Below, one piece after another: positions 25,080 to 32,834 of a DNA stretch of 41,530 nucleotides. Positions within the stretch are counted from its first letter, which is position 1. Each line of letters starts with the position of its first letter. Position numbers and translations under genes: made by a program. This DNA is from a virus. The DNA lies in the IMG/VR virus record IMGVR_UViG_3300048102_000232, positions 1 to 41,530 of that record. One strand, written 5' to 3'. The notes under the pieces were generated by a model. The model did not search any database. It was not told the origin of the DNA and saw nothing but the letters and a program-made list of their open reading frames with translations.

Positions 25080-25586
25080 ATGCCAGTAGGAACATTGAAA
25101 AACACAGGAACAATCACAGGTTCAAAAGAACATGTTTATGTAGACTTCATTCTTGTAGGTGGAGGTAATTCTTTTTATGGTGGACAAGTCGTAAGAAACT
25201 ATGCAAGAATTAAATCTAAAACTATTGTAAAAATTTCAATAGGTGCAGGTAATATAAAAGGATGCCCTTCATCAATTACATGGAGTGCAAGTGATAACAC
25301 AAAAGCCCAAATTACATCTGATTATGGTTTTGAATATTTAAAAGATAATAATTGGCACAATGATAAAATTGTTGCAAAAGGTGGTGAAGAATCACTTGTT
25401 ATTGATAATCTAACAGGTACAGAAACTAGATATGGTGACAATAAAAATAGACCAGGCACATGTGCAATAAAAATGTTAGCAACAGAATATGAAAATGCAA
25501 TAGTAACAGGAAATCCAGAAGTAGAAACTGATGGTGATTATAAAATATTAATCTGGTCTCAACCAGGAACATTACAGGTATCTTAA
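25080..25586 (+). CDS. Adhesin-like protein lacking the glycine-rich insertion
   Basis: The 168-aa protein resembles the beta frame of the glycine-rich adhesin domain without its Gly-rich loops. VDFILVGGGNS parallels VEWLIVAGGGS in the left-end adhesin; VKISIGAGN parallels YSVVVGTGG; the closing DGDYKILIWSQPG parallels NGVVFIRYP. It follows the adhesin stop after 4 bases. It may be a stripped-down adhesin, an accessory tip subunit, or an adhesin in the process of loop gain or loss. The homology is by pattern, not proven. Confidence 0.55.
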   Translation: MPVGTLKNTGTITGSKEHVYVDFILVGGGNSFYGGQVVRNYARIKSKTIVKISIGAGNIKGCPSSITWSASDNTKAQITSDYGFEYLKDNNWHNDKIVAKGGEESLVIDNLTGTETRYGDNKNRPGTCAIKMLATEYENAIVTGNPEVETDGDYKILIWSQPGTLQVS

Positions 25587-25587
25587 T

Positions 25588-25989
25588 ATGGCACATTTTG
25601 CAAAACTAGACCCAAATAATTTAGTAGAAGATATTGTCTTTGTAGACAATAATACTACTCATAAAACTTTTACAGAAAATGATGAAGAAGTATCTAGAGA
25701 AGAAGAACAAAGAGGTATAGATTATTTACAAAGTATTTTTGGAAATGATACTGTATGGAAACAATGTTCATTTAACACATGGTCTAATAAACATAAATTA
25801 GATGGCACACCTTTTAGAGGTAATATGCCTGAAATTGGATATCAATGGGATGTATTAAGAAGTGCTTTTATACCACCTAAACCTGGCAATGAATACATAT
25901 TAATAGAAAAGAAATTACAATGGACATCAATGGCAGATTGGACAAGTCAATATAAAGAACAAGTAAAACTTTTTAGGGGTGATGTCTAA
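25588..25989 (+). CDS. Conserved marine-phage protein of unknown function (MAHFAKLD type)
   Basis: The 133-aa protein begins MAHFAKLDPNNLVEDIVFVDN and contains G-IDYLQSIFGNDTVWKQCSFNT, then IGYQWDVLRSAFIPPKPG and a Trp-rich end (LQWTSMADWTSQY). This pattern recurs in small proteins encoded among tail fibres of marine T4-like phages. Its role is unknown, probably virion- or fibre-associated. It is packed into the fibre cassette and overlaps the next gene by one base. Confidence 0.6.
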   Translation: MAHFAKLDPNNLVEDIVFVDNNTTHKTFTENDEEVSREEEQRGIDYLQSIFGNDTVWKQCSFNTWSNKHKLDGTPFRGNMPEIGYQWDVLRSAFIPPKPGNEYILIEKKLQWTSMADWTSQYKEQVKLFRGDV

Positions 25990-26339
25990 TGGCAGTTACA
26001 CAAAAAACAGCAGAAAACTTTGGCATGGACCAAGGGGCAACATTTAGTAAAAACTTTACAATTACTACTGATGGTTCAACTGCTTATGATATTTCAGGTT
26101 TAACACTACAAGCACAAATGAGAAAGTCTTTTGATTCATCTTCTGTTGCAGCTACATTTACAGCAAGTGTGGTTACAGGTGCAAGTGGTATTTATAAATT
26201 AGTATTAACAGAACCTATAACACAAGGAATAACTGCTGGAAGATATGTATATGATGTAGAATTAATATTATCAGATTCAACAATAGAAAAAGTACATTAT
26301 GGTGTTGTTACTGTACATCCAGAGGTAACAAAGATATAA
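25989..26339 (+). CDS. Small beta-sandwich fibre-cassette protein
   Basis: The 116-aa protein (AENFGMDQGATFSKNFTITTDGS, DISGLTLQAQMRKS, SGIYKLVLTEPITQGITAGRYVYDVEL, YGVVTVHPEVT) has the spacing of an Ig-like or BppU-N-type baseplate beta domain that modifies polar side-chain-rich strands. There is no catalytic motif. It overlaps both neighbours by one base. It is likely a virion attachment domain supplied as a separate subunit; the assignment is tentative. Confidence 0.55.
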   Translation: MAVTQKTAENFGMDQGATFSKNFTITTDGSTAYDISGLTLQAQMRKSFDSSSVAATFTASVVTGASGIYKLVLTEPITQGITAGRYVYDVELILSDSTIEKVHYGVVTVHPEVTKI

Positions 26340-27085
26340 TGAATGAATTACAAGAGTTTTTCCAATCTGTTGCAATAGAAAAAAAGAAAGTGGCTGAAGA
26401 ACAGGCACGAATACAAGAAAGAGAAGAAAGACTAAAGCCACAAGTTAAAATAGAACTAAATGACTTATCAGAGTTTTTTGGTACTGTTGCAACATCAAAA
26501 AGAAATCTTAGTCCCAAAACTATACAGGATGTTGTAACACCTGTAAAACCAGAACAAACTAAAATGCATTTAGAATTAGAGAGTTTCTTTGATAGACTTT
26601 CTAGTTTTGAAAATGCATTAGAAGAACAAATTACAAAACCTAAATCAGAAGAAGTAATAGAAGAAGTACAAGAAGAAAAATCAAGTACTGAATTACTTGC
26701 AGACGCTATGAGTAAATATACTAAAGGGGCACCTGAAACTATTACAGAAGAACCTACTGAATTAGATAAAATCAAAGAAGAATTTAGACACTTTAAAGAA
26801 ACTGTTATTGCTCAGATGGCGTCTATTGGTGGCGGTGGTGAAGTCAATCTATTAAAATTAGATGATGTAGATACTGGTGCTATAGGTAACGGAAAAGTAT
26901 TATCATATAATGCTTCAACAGGTAAACTACAATTTATTACATCAAGTGGTGCAGGTGGTGCTTCTAACTTGTCAGATTTATCAGATGTAGATACAACTAA
27001 CTTGGCAGATGATTCTATTATGCAATACAATTCATCTACAGGAAAATTTGAATTTACAAATGAATTAGACGGAGGTTCTGTATAA
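26339..27085 (+). CDS. Coiled-coil structural protein with fibre-type C-terminus
   Basis: The 248-aa protein has an N-terminal half that is highly charged and helical, with three related short motifs (ELQEFFQSVA at 3, DLSEFFGTVA at about 42, ELESFFDRLSS at about 80). They probably bind one partner three times. The C-terminal third switches to a fibre-like beta repeat: LLKLDDVDT..NGKVLSYNASTGKLQF and LSDLSDVDT..DDSIMQYNSSTGKFEF. It looks like an adaptor linking a helical tether to a fibre shaft. One-base overlaps occur on both sides. I do not recognise a named family. Confidence 0.6.
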   Translation: MNELQEFFQSVAIEKKKVAEEQARIQEREERLKPQVKIELNDLSEFFGTVATSKRNLSPKTIQDVVTPVKPEQTKMHLELESFFDRLSSFENALEEQITKPKSEEVIEEVQEEKSSTELLADAMSKYTKGAPETITEEPTELDKIKEEFRHFKETVIAQMASIGGGGEVNLLKLDDVDTGAIGNGKVLSYNASTGKLQFITSSGAGGASNLSDLSDVDTTNLADDSIMQYNSSTGKFEFTNELDGGSV

Positions 27086-27669
27086 TGCCTGTTGCAATTA
27101 AAATAAAAAGATTTACAACTGCTAGTGATGTACCAACAACATCTGAATTAAATGATGGTGAAATTGCAGTTAATATTGTTGATAAGAAAATTTATGTAAG
27201 AGATGGCTCATCTATAATAGAGGTTGCAAATACATCTGGTGGTGGTAGTATTGATTTAAGCTCAGTATCACAGGATATAATACCTGATGGTAATGGTACA
27301 AGAAATTTAGGTAGTGCAACAAAAAGATGGTCAGAGTTATTTCTTGCTGGAGAAACAATTAATTTAGGTGGTGCAACAATATCATCTGATGGTACTGGTA
27401 CTGTATCAGTATCAGCAACAGGCGTAACATTGCCTGCTGAATCAAAAGATGAAGACGGAAATAAACTTGCTGTACAAGGTACAGGTGGTAGACAAGTAAT
27501 TAGAAAAGTGCCATTTTTTACAGCAGCTGGTGGATTAAACACAGTTAATAAAAATTTTGAATTTAATGCTACAATTGATAATAGAACGGCGTTTGGCGAG
27601 GCTCATACATTTACACTATCAGATGGTAGTAATTTGACTGATACTGACCCTACCCTATTTCAATTTTAG
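27085..27669 (+). CDS. Tail fibre protein, short
   Basis: The 194-aa protein has an N-terminus (KIKRFTTASDVPTTSELNDGEIAVNIVDKKIYVRDGS) of the common phage-fibre attachment module that recurs at the start of many marine fibres. GTRNLGSATKRWSELFLAGETINLGG, typical of fibre shaft/head junctions, comes next, followed by a beta-rich tip ending DTDPTLFQF. Its TAG stop touches the late promoter of the next gene. It is probably part of a multi-gene fibre. Confidence 0.7.
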   Translation: MPVAIKIKRFTTASDVPTTSELNDGEIAVNIVDKKIYVRDGSSIIEVANTSGGGSIDLSSVSQDIIPDGNGTRNLGSATKRWSELFLAGETINLGGATISSDGTGTVSVSATGVTLPAESKDEDGNKLAVQGTGGRQVIRKVPFFTAAGGLNTVNKNFEFNATIDNRTAFGEAHTFTLSDGSNLTDTDPTLFQF

Positions 27670-27676
27670 ATAAATA
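27669..27676 (+). promoter_or_regulatory. Late promoter variant (GATAAATA)
   Basis: GATAAATA begins on the last base of the preceding stop. The predicted +1 near 27682 gives a 17-base leader containing GAGAGAG ahead of ATG 27699. Confidence 0.7.
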
Positions 27677-27698
27677 GTAAGAACGAGAGAGAATAAAT

Positions 27699-29234
27699 AT
27701 GGCAGTTAAAACACCTATACGAGGCGTCTTTAGTGGCAGTACGGCCACAGGACTTGCCGAGTTTCAATCAGGCGATTTTATAGGACTAACACATGGTGGT
27801 TTGGGTGCTTCGTTATCTATTGGTTCTGCCGGTCAAGTATTAAAAGTAAATTCTGGTGCTTCAGCATTAGAGTTTGGTTCTGTTGAGGCAATCGTAAATA
27901 TAGATGGTGCAACTGATTTAGAAAGTGCCACACTAGCTGTAGGTGATAAACTATTAGTATCAGATGGTGGTACAGAAGGTAGAGTATTATTATCACAATT
28001 AGATACTTTATATTCAGGTACAACAAAAACACTTACAAACAAAACAATAAGTGGTAGTGCAAATACTTTATCAAATATTGGTAATAGCTCATTAAGTAAT
28101 TCATCTGTAAACTTTGGTGGAGTTACAGTAGCACTTGGTGCTTCTGATACAACTCCTGCTTTTGATTTATCAGACGCTACTAATTATCCAACATCATCAT
28201 TAACAGGTACTATTACAAATGCTCAATTAGCAGGTTCTATCGCAAACGATAAATTATCAAATTCAACAGTATCTTATGGCGGAGTATCATTAGCATTAGG
28301 TGCTTCAGATTCTACACCCGCTTTTGACTTATCGGATGCTACTAATTATCCGACTTCTTCATTAACAGGTACTATTACAAATGCTCAATTAGCAGGTTCA
28401 ATTGCAAATGCTAAATTATCAAATTCAACAATAACAGTTTCAGATGGTTCAAACTCAACTGCTACTGCTTTAGGTGGAACGGTAACTTTTGCAGGAACAA
28501 ATAACGAAGTTACTGTTGCCGAATCTTCTGGCACAATTACAATAGGTTTACCAGATAATGTTACTATCGCAGGTAATTTAACTGTAAGTGGTACAACAAC
28601 TGAAGTATCATCAACAACAATTAATGTTGCAGACCCACTATTGAGTATGGCAACAAATAACAATTCTGCTGACGCTGTTGATATAGGATTTTATGGATTA
28701 TATGATACATCAGGTTCACAAGATTTGTATGCTGGGTTATTTAGAGACGCTAGTGATTCAGGTAAATTTAAATTATTTAAAGATAACCAGGCTGAACCTA
28801 CAACAACTGTAAATACAAGTGGTACAGGATACGCTGTAGGAACACTTGTTGCAAACTTAGAAGGAAATGTTACAGGTAATGTAACAGGAAATGCAGATAC
28901 ATCAACTGCTTTAGCAACAGCAAGAAACATTGGTGGTGTATCTTTTGATGGTTCTGCTAGTATAAATTTACCAGGTGTTAATACATCAGGTAATCAAGAT
29001 ACATCTGGAAATGCAGCTACGGCTACAGTATTAGAAACTGCTAGAACAATAAATAATGTATCATTTGATGGTTCAGCAAATATAGATGTAGGTACTGTTA
29101 CATCAGGTTCAACATCAATAACATCTAATTTAGGTTCTATGGCACTAAACTCAGAAAGACTAGACACGCCTGTAGGGTTTATTACTATAAACATAGGGGG
29201 AACTAACTATAAATTGCCTTATTATAGTGCATAA
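27699..29234 (+). CDS. Tail fibre protein with internal 54-residue tandem repeat
   Basis: The 511-aa protein has an N-terminal region (GVFSGSTATGLAEFQSGDF, GGLGASLSIGSAGQVLKVNS) that is a marine fibre head module. It is followed by the shaft motif LYSGTTKTLTNKTISGSAN. Residues about 136-243 are two copies of a 54-residue unit (GGVSLALGASDSTPAFDLSD, TSSLTGTITNAQLAGSIAN). Distal segments NVTIAGNLTVSGTTTEVSSTTI and ADPLLSMATNNNSADAVDIGFYG resemble conserved fibre collars. The C-terminus (INIGGTNYKLPYYSA) has no S74 domain. It is the last gene before the neck module, near the place of T4 wac. Its stop lies within the next late promoter. Confidence 0.75.
   Translation: MAVKTPIRGVFSGSTATGLAEFQSGDFIGLTHGGLGASLSIGSAGQVLKVNSGASALEFGSVEAIVNIDGATDLESATLAVGDKLLVSDGGTEGRVLLSQLDTLYSGTTKTLTNKTISGSANTLSNIGNSSLSNSSVNFGGVTVALGASDTTPAFDLSDATNYPTSSLTGTITNAQLAGSIANDKLSNSTVSYGGVSLALGASDSTPAFDLSDATNYPTSSLTGTITNAQLAGSIANAKLSNSTITVSDGSNSTATALGGTVTFAGTNNEVTVAESSGTITIGLPDNVTIAGNLTVSGTTTEVSSTTINVADPLLSMATNNNSADAVDIGFYGLYDTSGSQDLYAGLFRDASDSGKFKLFKDNQAEPTTTVNTSGTGYAVGTLVANLEGNVTGNVTGNADTSTALATARNIGGVSFDGSASINLPGVNTSGNQDTSGNAATATVLETARTINNVSFDGSANIDVGTVTSGSTSITSNLGSMALNSERLDTPVGFITINIGGTNYKLPYYSA
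28104..28427 (+). repeat. In-gene tandem repeat, 162-base period
   Basis: Copies at 28104-28265 and 28266-28427 encode the 54-residue fibre unit. Identical long strings such as ACAGGTACTATTACAAATGC lie 162 bases apart, so this duplication is younger than the 237-base repeat at 21335. It is a natural site for copy-number change. Confidence 0.85.
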
Positions 29235-29237
29235 ATA
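29230..29237 (+). promoter_or_regulatory. Late promoter variant (CATAAATA) for gp13
   Basis: The element contains the fibre gene's TAA stop. The predicted +1 near 29243 leaves a 13-base leader with AGAGGAATTA before ATG 29256. Confidence 0.75.
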
Positions 29238-29255
29238 GTATAGAGGAATTAAGAT

Positions 29256-30077
29256 ATGGCAAACCCAAATACAAGAGAAACACTAAAACAGTATGCTTTA
29301 AGAGCATTAGGTAAACCTGTCATAGAGATAAATGTTGATGATGACCAATTAGAAGATAGACTAGATGAGAGTTTGCAATATTTTGCACAATATCACACAG
29401 ATGGTATTCGTAGAACATATTTAAAATACAAACTTACTGAAGCTGATAAAACAAGACTATCCAATAAAACAAGAGGAACTGAATCTGCTACTGATTTGGA
29501 AGAAGGTGATGTATCAACTACACATTATGAACAAGACAATTATCTTGTTATACCTGATAGTGTTATATCAGTAACTAACATATTTCCTTTTTCAGATAAA
29601 GGTAACTTAAACTTATTTGATGTTAGATATCAATTAAGATTAAATGACTTATACGATTTTTCATCAACATCAGTAGTAAATTATGATGTTGTATTAAGAC
29701 ACTTAGATTTCTTAGACCATATACTAGTAGGTGAAAAACCAATTAGATATAATCAAAACGATAATAGATTATACATTGATATGGATTGGACAAACGATTT
29801 AACAGTAGATGAATATTTAATCATAGATTGTTATAGAAAATTAGACCCTGCTACATTTACAGATGTTTATAATGACATATGGGTAAAACGATATGTTACT
29901 CAAAAATTTAAATTACAATGGGGTCAAAACTTATCTAAATTTGCTGGTGTTACTATGATAGGTGGTGTATCACTTAATGGTAACGAAATCATGCAACAAG
30001 CAGAATCAGAAATATTAAAACTAGAACAAGAAGTCAGAAGTAATTACGAGGAACCACCTCATTTGATACTAGGATAA
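29256..30077 (+). CDS. 13: Neck protein gp13
   Basis: The 273-aa protein (T4 gp13 is 309 aa) has the recognisable N-terminus TLKQYALRALGKPVIEINV, then DDQLEDRLDESLQYFAQYHTDG with YLKYKLTEAD. Further conserved parts are NIFPFSDKGNLNLFDVRYQLRLND and a central YRKLDPATFTDVYNDIWVKRYVTQKFKLQWG helix. gp13 and gp14 form the head-proximal neck that closes the filled head and docks the tail. The order gp13-14-15 supports the call. Confidence 0.93.
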   Translation: MANPNTRETLKQYALRALGKPVIEINVDDDQLEDRLDESLQYFAQYHTDGIRRTYLKYKLTEADKTRLSNKTRGTESATDLEEGDVSTTHYEQDNYLVIPDSVISVTNIFPFSDKGNLNLFDVRYQLRLNDLYDFSSTSVVNYDVVLRHLDFLDHILVGEKPIRYNQNDNRLYIDMDWTNDLTVDEYLIIDCYRKLDPATFTDVYNDIWVKRYVTQKFKLQWGQNLSKFAGVTMIGGVSLNGNEIMQQAESEILKLEQEVRSNYEEPPHLILG

Positions 30078-30081
30078 CGCC

Positions 30082-30867
30082 ATGCCAACAAATCATTATT
30101 TTCAAGGTGGCAACGGCATAGGTTCATCAGAAGAAAAAAAACTTTTTGAAAACTTAATTATTGAAGGTTTAAAAATCTATGGACATGATGTCTATTACCT
30201 ACCTAGAACTTTAGTCAATAAAGACCTTATACTTGGCGAAGATGTTGCAAGTAAATTTAATGCAGCTTATCTTTGTGAAATGTATATGGATACAACTGAA
30301 GGATTTGCTGGCGAACAAGAATTAATATCTAAATTCGGATTAGAAATTAGAGAAGATACAACATTTACTGTATCTAAGAGAAGGTGGGAAGATATTGTTG
30401 GAGACCCTGCTACACAAATAGTCTCTGATAGACCAAACGAAGGCGATATTATTTATATGCCTTTAATGAATAGTTTCTTTGAGATTCAATTTATTGAAGA
30501 CCAAGAACCTTTCTTTCAACTAGGTAACTTACCTGTTTACAAACTAAGAGTAACTAGATTCGAGTACTCATCTGAAAGACTTGATACAGGCGTATCAGAT
30601 ATTGATAGTGCAGAAGATAAATTCTCACTTGATATGTTAGCACATCAAATGACTTTAGAGGCAGAAGAAGGTTCTTTATTACTTGAAAACGATAGAGCAA
30701 GTGGTGACCCTAACTACTTCTTAATGGAAACTTATGCAATACAAACACAATCACCTTATGCAAATAATATTGATTTAGATAGTGAGGCAGGTTTTGATAC
30801 AGCAAGTGTGGGTGATGATATACTAGACTTTACAGAAAGAAACCCTTTTGGAGAAATTAACTTCTAA
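30082..30867 (+). CDS. 14: Neck protein gp14
   Basis: The 261-aa protein (T4 gp14 is 256 aa) has the family N-terminus: a PTNHYFQGGNGIGSSEEKKL segment, then ENLIIEGLKIYGHDVYYLPR. IREDTTFTVSKRRWEDIVG, MNSFFEIQFIEDQEPFFQLG and the C-terminal ENPFGEI-like end (ERNPFGEINF) follow. It acts with gp13 in the neck. A strong Shine-Dalgarno is lacking and the start is 4 bases after gp13, consistent with coupling. The gene ends in a one-base overlap with gp15. Confidence 0.93.
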   Translation: MPTNHYFQGGNGIGSSEEKKLFENLIIEGLKIYGHDVYYLPRTLVNKDLILGEDVASKFNAAYLCEMYMDTTEGFAGEQELISKFGLEIREDTTFTVSKRRWEDIVGDPATQIVSDRPNEGDIIYMPLMNSFFEIQFIEDQEPFFQLGNLPVYKLRVTRFEYSSERLDTGVSDIDSAEDKFSLDMLAHQMTLEAEEGSLLLENDRASGDPNYFLMETYAIQTQSPYANNIDLDSEAGFDTASVGDDILDFTERNPFGEINF

Positions 30868-31673
30868 TGTTTGGAGATTATTTTTACAATCAGACAATGA
30901 GAAGAATGACTATTGCGTTTGGTCAAATCTTTAATAATATACAAATTAAAAGAAGGGATTCAAATGGTAGTGTAGTGCAATCTATTCGTGTGCCGTTGGC
31001 ATATGCACCTAAAGAAAAGTTTCTAACAAGACTAGAACAACAACCTAATTTAAATGATAGACAATTTGCAGTTACTTTACCTAAGTTATCTTTTGAGATA
31101 ACAGGCCTATCATATGATGGTTCAAGAAAACTTACAAGAGTACAAAAATATAAAACTGTTAAATCTGAAGTAGATGGTAAAGTGATGAATTTTAATTATA
31201 CACCTGTTCCGTATAATTTAAATTTTTCTTTATATTCATTTACAGCAAGTGCTGAAGCTGGTCTTCAGATAGTAGAACAAATAATACCATTCTTTCAACC
31301 AGACTATACAGTAACAGTAAATGCAGTACCAGAATTAAACATTAAAAGAGATGTGCCTATAGTTTTAAATAGTATTAATTATGAAGATACTTATGATGGT
31401 AGTTACACAACAAGAAGAGCAGTTATTTATACTTTAAACTTTACTGCTAAAACTTATCTATTTGGTCCTGATAATACAAGTAAAACTATTAAAGAAGTTA
31501 AGATTGACTTGTATGATGATACAGATACAACAAATAAAGCAAGAACAGAAAGAGTTACAACAACCCCTAATCCTACAAACGCAGACGCTGATGATGATTT
31601 TGGGTTTACAACAGATATAGAATTTTTTGAAGATTCTAAGAAATATAACCCAGATACAGATACAGATGTATAA
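30867..31673 (+). CDS. 15: Tail sheath stabiliser/terminator gp15
   Basis: The 268-aa protein (T4 gp15 is 272 aa) contains the conserved N-terminus MFGDYFYNQTMRRMTIAFGQ, then FNNIQIKRRD, VPLAYAPKEKFLTRLEQQP, and LPKLSFEITGLSYDGSRK. The later block is YDGSYTTRRAVIYTLNFTAKTYLFGP. gp15 hexamers cap the tail and connect it to the neck. The tail end is acidic (DTDTDV), and the TAA stop lies within the next TATAAATA promoter. Confidence 0.95.
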   Translation: MFGDYFYNQTMRRMTIAFGQIFNNIQIKRRDSNGSVVQSIRVPLAYAPKEKFLTRLEQQPNLNDRQFAVTLPKLSFEITGLSYDGSRKLTRVQKYKTVKSEVDGKVMNFNYTPVPYNLNFSLYSFTASAEAGLQIVEQIIPFFQPDYTVTVNAVPELNIKRDVPIVLNSINYEDTYDGSYTTRRAVIYTLNFTAKTYLFGPDNTSKTIKEVKIDLYDDTDTTNKARTERVTTTPNPTNADADDDFGFTTDIEFFEDSKKYNPDTDTDV

Positions 31674-31676
31674 ATA
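31669..31676 (+). promoter_or_regulatory. T4-type late promoter (TATAAATA) for stand-alone S74 gene
   Basis: The element includes the gp15 stop codon. The predicted +1 near 31682 gives a leader of about 14 bases with AGAGGAACTAAG before ATG 31696. Confidence 0.8.
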
Positions 31677-31695
31677 TTGTAGAGGAACTAAGTAA

Positions 31696-32184
31696 ATGAC
31701 AAGAGCAAGAGATAAATCAAGATTTCAAGACCTAAATGGCACAGAATTAATTCTAGACGCTGACGCTGATACCAGTATAACGGCAGACACCGATGACCAA
31801 GTAGATATTAAAATAGGTGGTACAGATAAAGTTAGAATTGAATCAGATGGAGATTTACATGTAGATGGTGATGTTATAGGTTTCTCAACAACTGTATCAG
31901 ATGTTGCATTGAAATCAGACATTGAAGTTATACCTAATGCACTAGATAAGATTGATGAAGTCAGAGGTGTTACATTTACAAGACACAATGGACAGAAGTC
32001 TGCTGGTATTATTGCACAAGAATTAGAAAAAATTTTACCAGAGGCAGTAAAAGAGAAAAAACTTTCATTAATAGACGGAGAACAATATAAAACTGTAGAG
32101 TATGACGCTATACACGGTCTATTAATACAGGCAATTAAAGAATTAAAAGATGAACTTAGAGAGTTAAAATATCCTAAAAAATAA
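31696..32184 (+). CDS. Minimal fibre stub fused to peptidase S74 chaperone
   Basis: The 162-aa protein has only about 67 residues ahead of the cleavage site (LNGTELILDADADTSITADTDD, then KIGGTDKVRIESDGDLHVDG). It then has a complete S74 domain with the dyad S68/K73 (SDVALK), GIIAQELEKILPEA and the helical tail. It is a close paralogue of the end of the fibre at 21263, including a 79-base block with one mismatch. After self-cleavage, a 67-residue beta peptide trimer would remain. It may be a neck whisker-like short fibre, a spare trans-acting chaperone, or a remnant of a recombined fibre. It has its own late promoter and sits between gp15 and two oxygenases. Confidence 0.85.
   Translation: MTRARDKSRFQDLNGTELILDADADTSITADTDDQVDIKIGGTDKVRIESDGDLHVDGDVIGFSTTVSDVALKSDIEVIPNALDKIDEVRGVTFTRHNGQKSAGIIAQELEKILPEAVKEKKLSLIDGEQYKTVEYDAIHGLLIQAIKELKDELRELKYPKK
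32092..32170 (+). repeat. Copy 2 of near-identical S74 3' end
   Basis: This block matches 23051-23129 over 79 bases with one synonymous C/T difference. Homology continues upstream through the S74 domain (from about 31860) but with many more differences, so the 3' block has been homogenised most recently. Confidence 0.9.
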
Positions 32185-32188
32185 AGTA

Positions 32189-32196
32189 TATAAATA
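32189..32196 (+). promoter_or_regulatory. T4-type late promoter (TATAAATA) for the oxygenase pair
   Basis: TATAAATA has its predicted +1 near 32202 and a leader of about 24 bases to ATG 32226. The leader contains no good Shine-Dalgarno (GGTGATT only). Confidence 0.78.
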
Positions 32197-32225
32197 ATTC
32201 TATATAATTAACCGGTGATTTTATT

Positions 32226-32834
32226 ATGTTATTAGACCAATGGTTTTTCTTCCAAGAGGGTGGAATACAATCTCACACATGTGAAGAAATTATAAAATAT
32301 GGAAACTCATTAAATCCTAGTGAAGGTGTTACAGGTTCAACTTATTCACTTCTAGATGATGATGAAAAAAGATATCATTCAGATAATATAAGAAATAGTA
32401 AAACATCTTGGATTAAAACTCCTTGGATATATACACTATTAAAACCAATTGTATCACATGCAAATAACTCATCTGAAGGATGGAATTTTAATATTAGCGA
32501 TTATGAGGCTGTTCAATTTACAAAATATCTTCCTAATGGACATTACAATTGGCACAATGATGTTGTAGTAGATAACCGAACAAATTTAATGAGAAAATTG
32601 TCTATGATAGTACAACTATCAAATCCAAAAGACTATGAAGGTGGAAAATTTAGATTTAATCTAAGAGGTCTTGATTCAATGAAAGAAGATACAATTATTG
32701 AATCACCTAAAGAATTTAGAACACAAGGGTCAATAATAATATTTCCAAGTTATCTTTGGCATAAAGTAGAAACAATAACAAAGGGAACAAGATATTCTTT
32801 AGTTATGTGGTCATTAGGAGAATCGTTTAAATGA
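32226..32834 (+). CDS. 2OG-Fe(II) oxygenase, PKHD/P4H type
   Basis: The 202-aa protein has the iron facial triad of the prolyl 4-hydroxylase-like superfamily: H110-x-D112 in YNWHND and the distal H179 in LWHKVE. The 2-oxoglutarate Arg is R189 in KGTRYSLVMWSLG. MIVQLSNPKDYEGGKFRF and TQGSIIIFPSYLWH are typical of PKHD-type hydroxylases. The substrate is unknown; candidates are virion proteins, host proteins or nucleic acid. It overlaps the next oxygenase by 4 bases (ATGA), so the two are translated together. Confidence 0.88.
   Translation: MLLDQWFFFQEGGIQSHTCEEIIKYGNSLNPSEGVTGSTYSLLDDDEKRYHSDNIRNSKTSWIKTPWIYTLLKPIVSHANNSSEGWNFNISDYEAVQFTKYLPNGHYNWHNDVVVDNRTNLMRKLSMIVQLSNPKDYEGGKFRFNLRGLDSMKEDTIIESPKEFRTQGSIIIFPSYLWHKVETITKGTRYSLVMWSLGESFK

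Noticed and set aside
27817-28042. Antisense ORFs opposite the tail fibre genes.
   Set aside because: They are shadow frames created by the Ser/Thr/Ala-rich fibre codons, without ribosome sites or promoters.
31424-31431. Antisense TATAAATA inside gp15.
   Set aside because: No minus-strand gene follows; most likely a chance match in Tyr/Ile codons.
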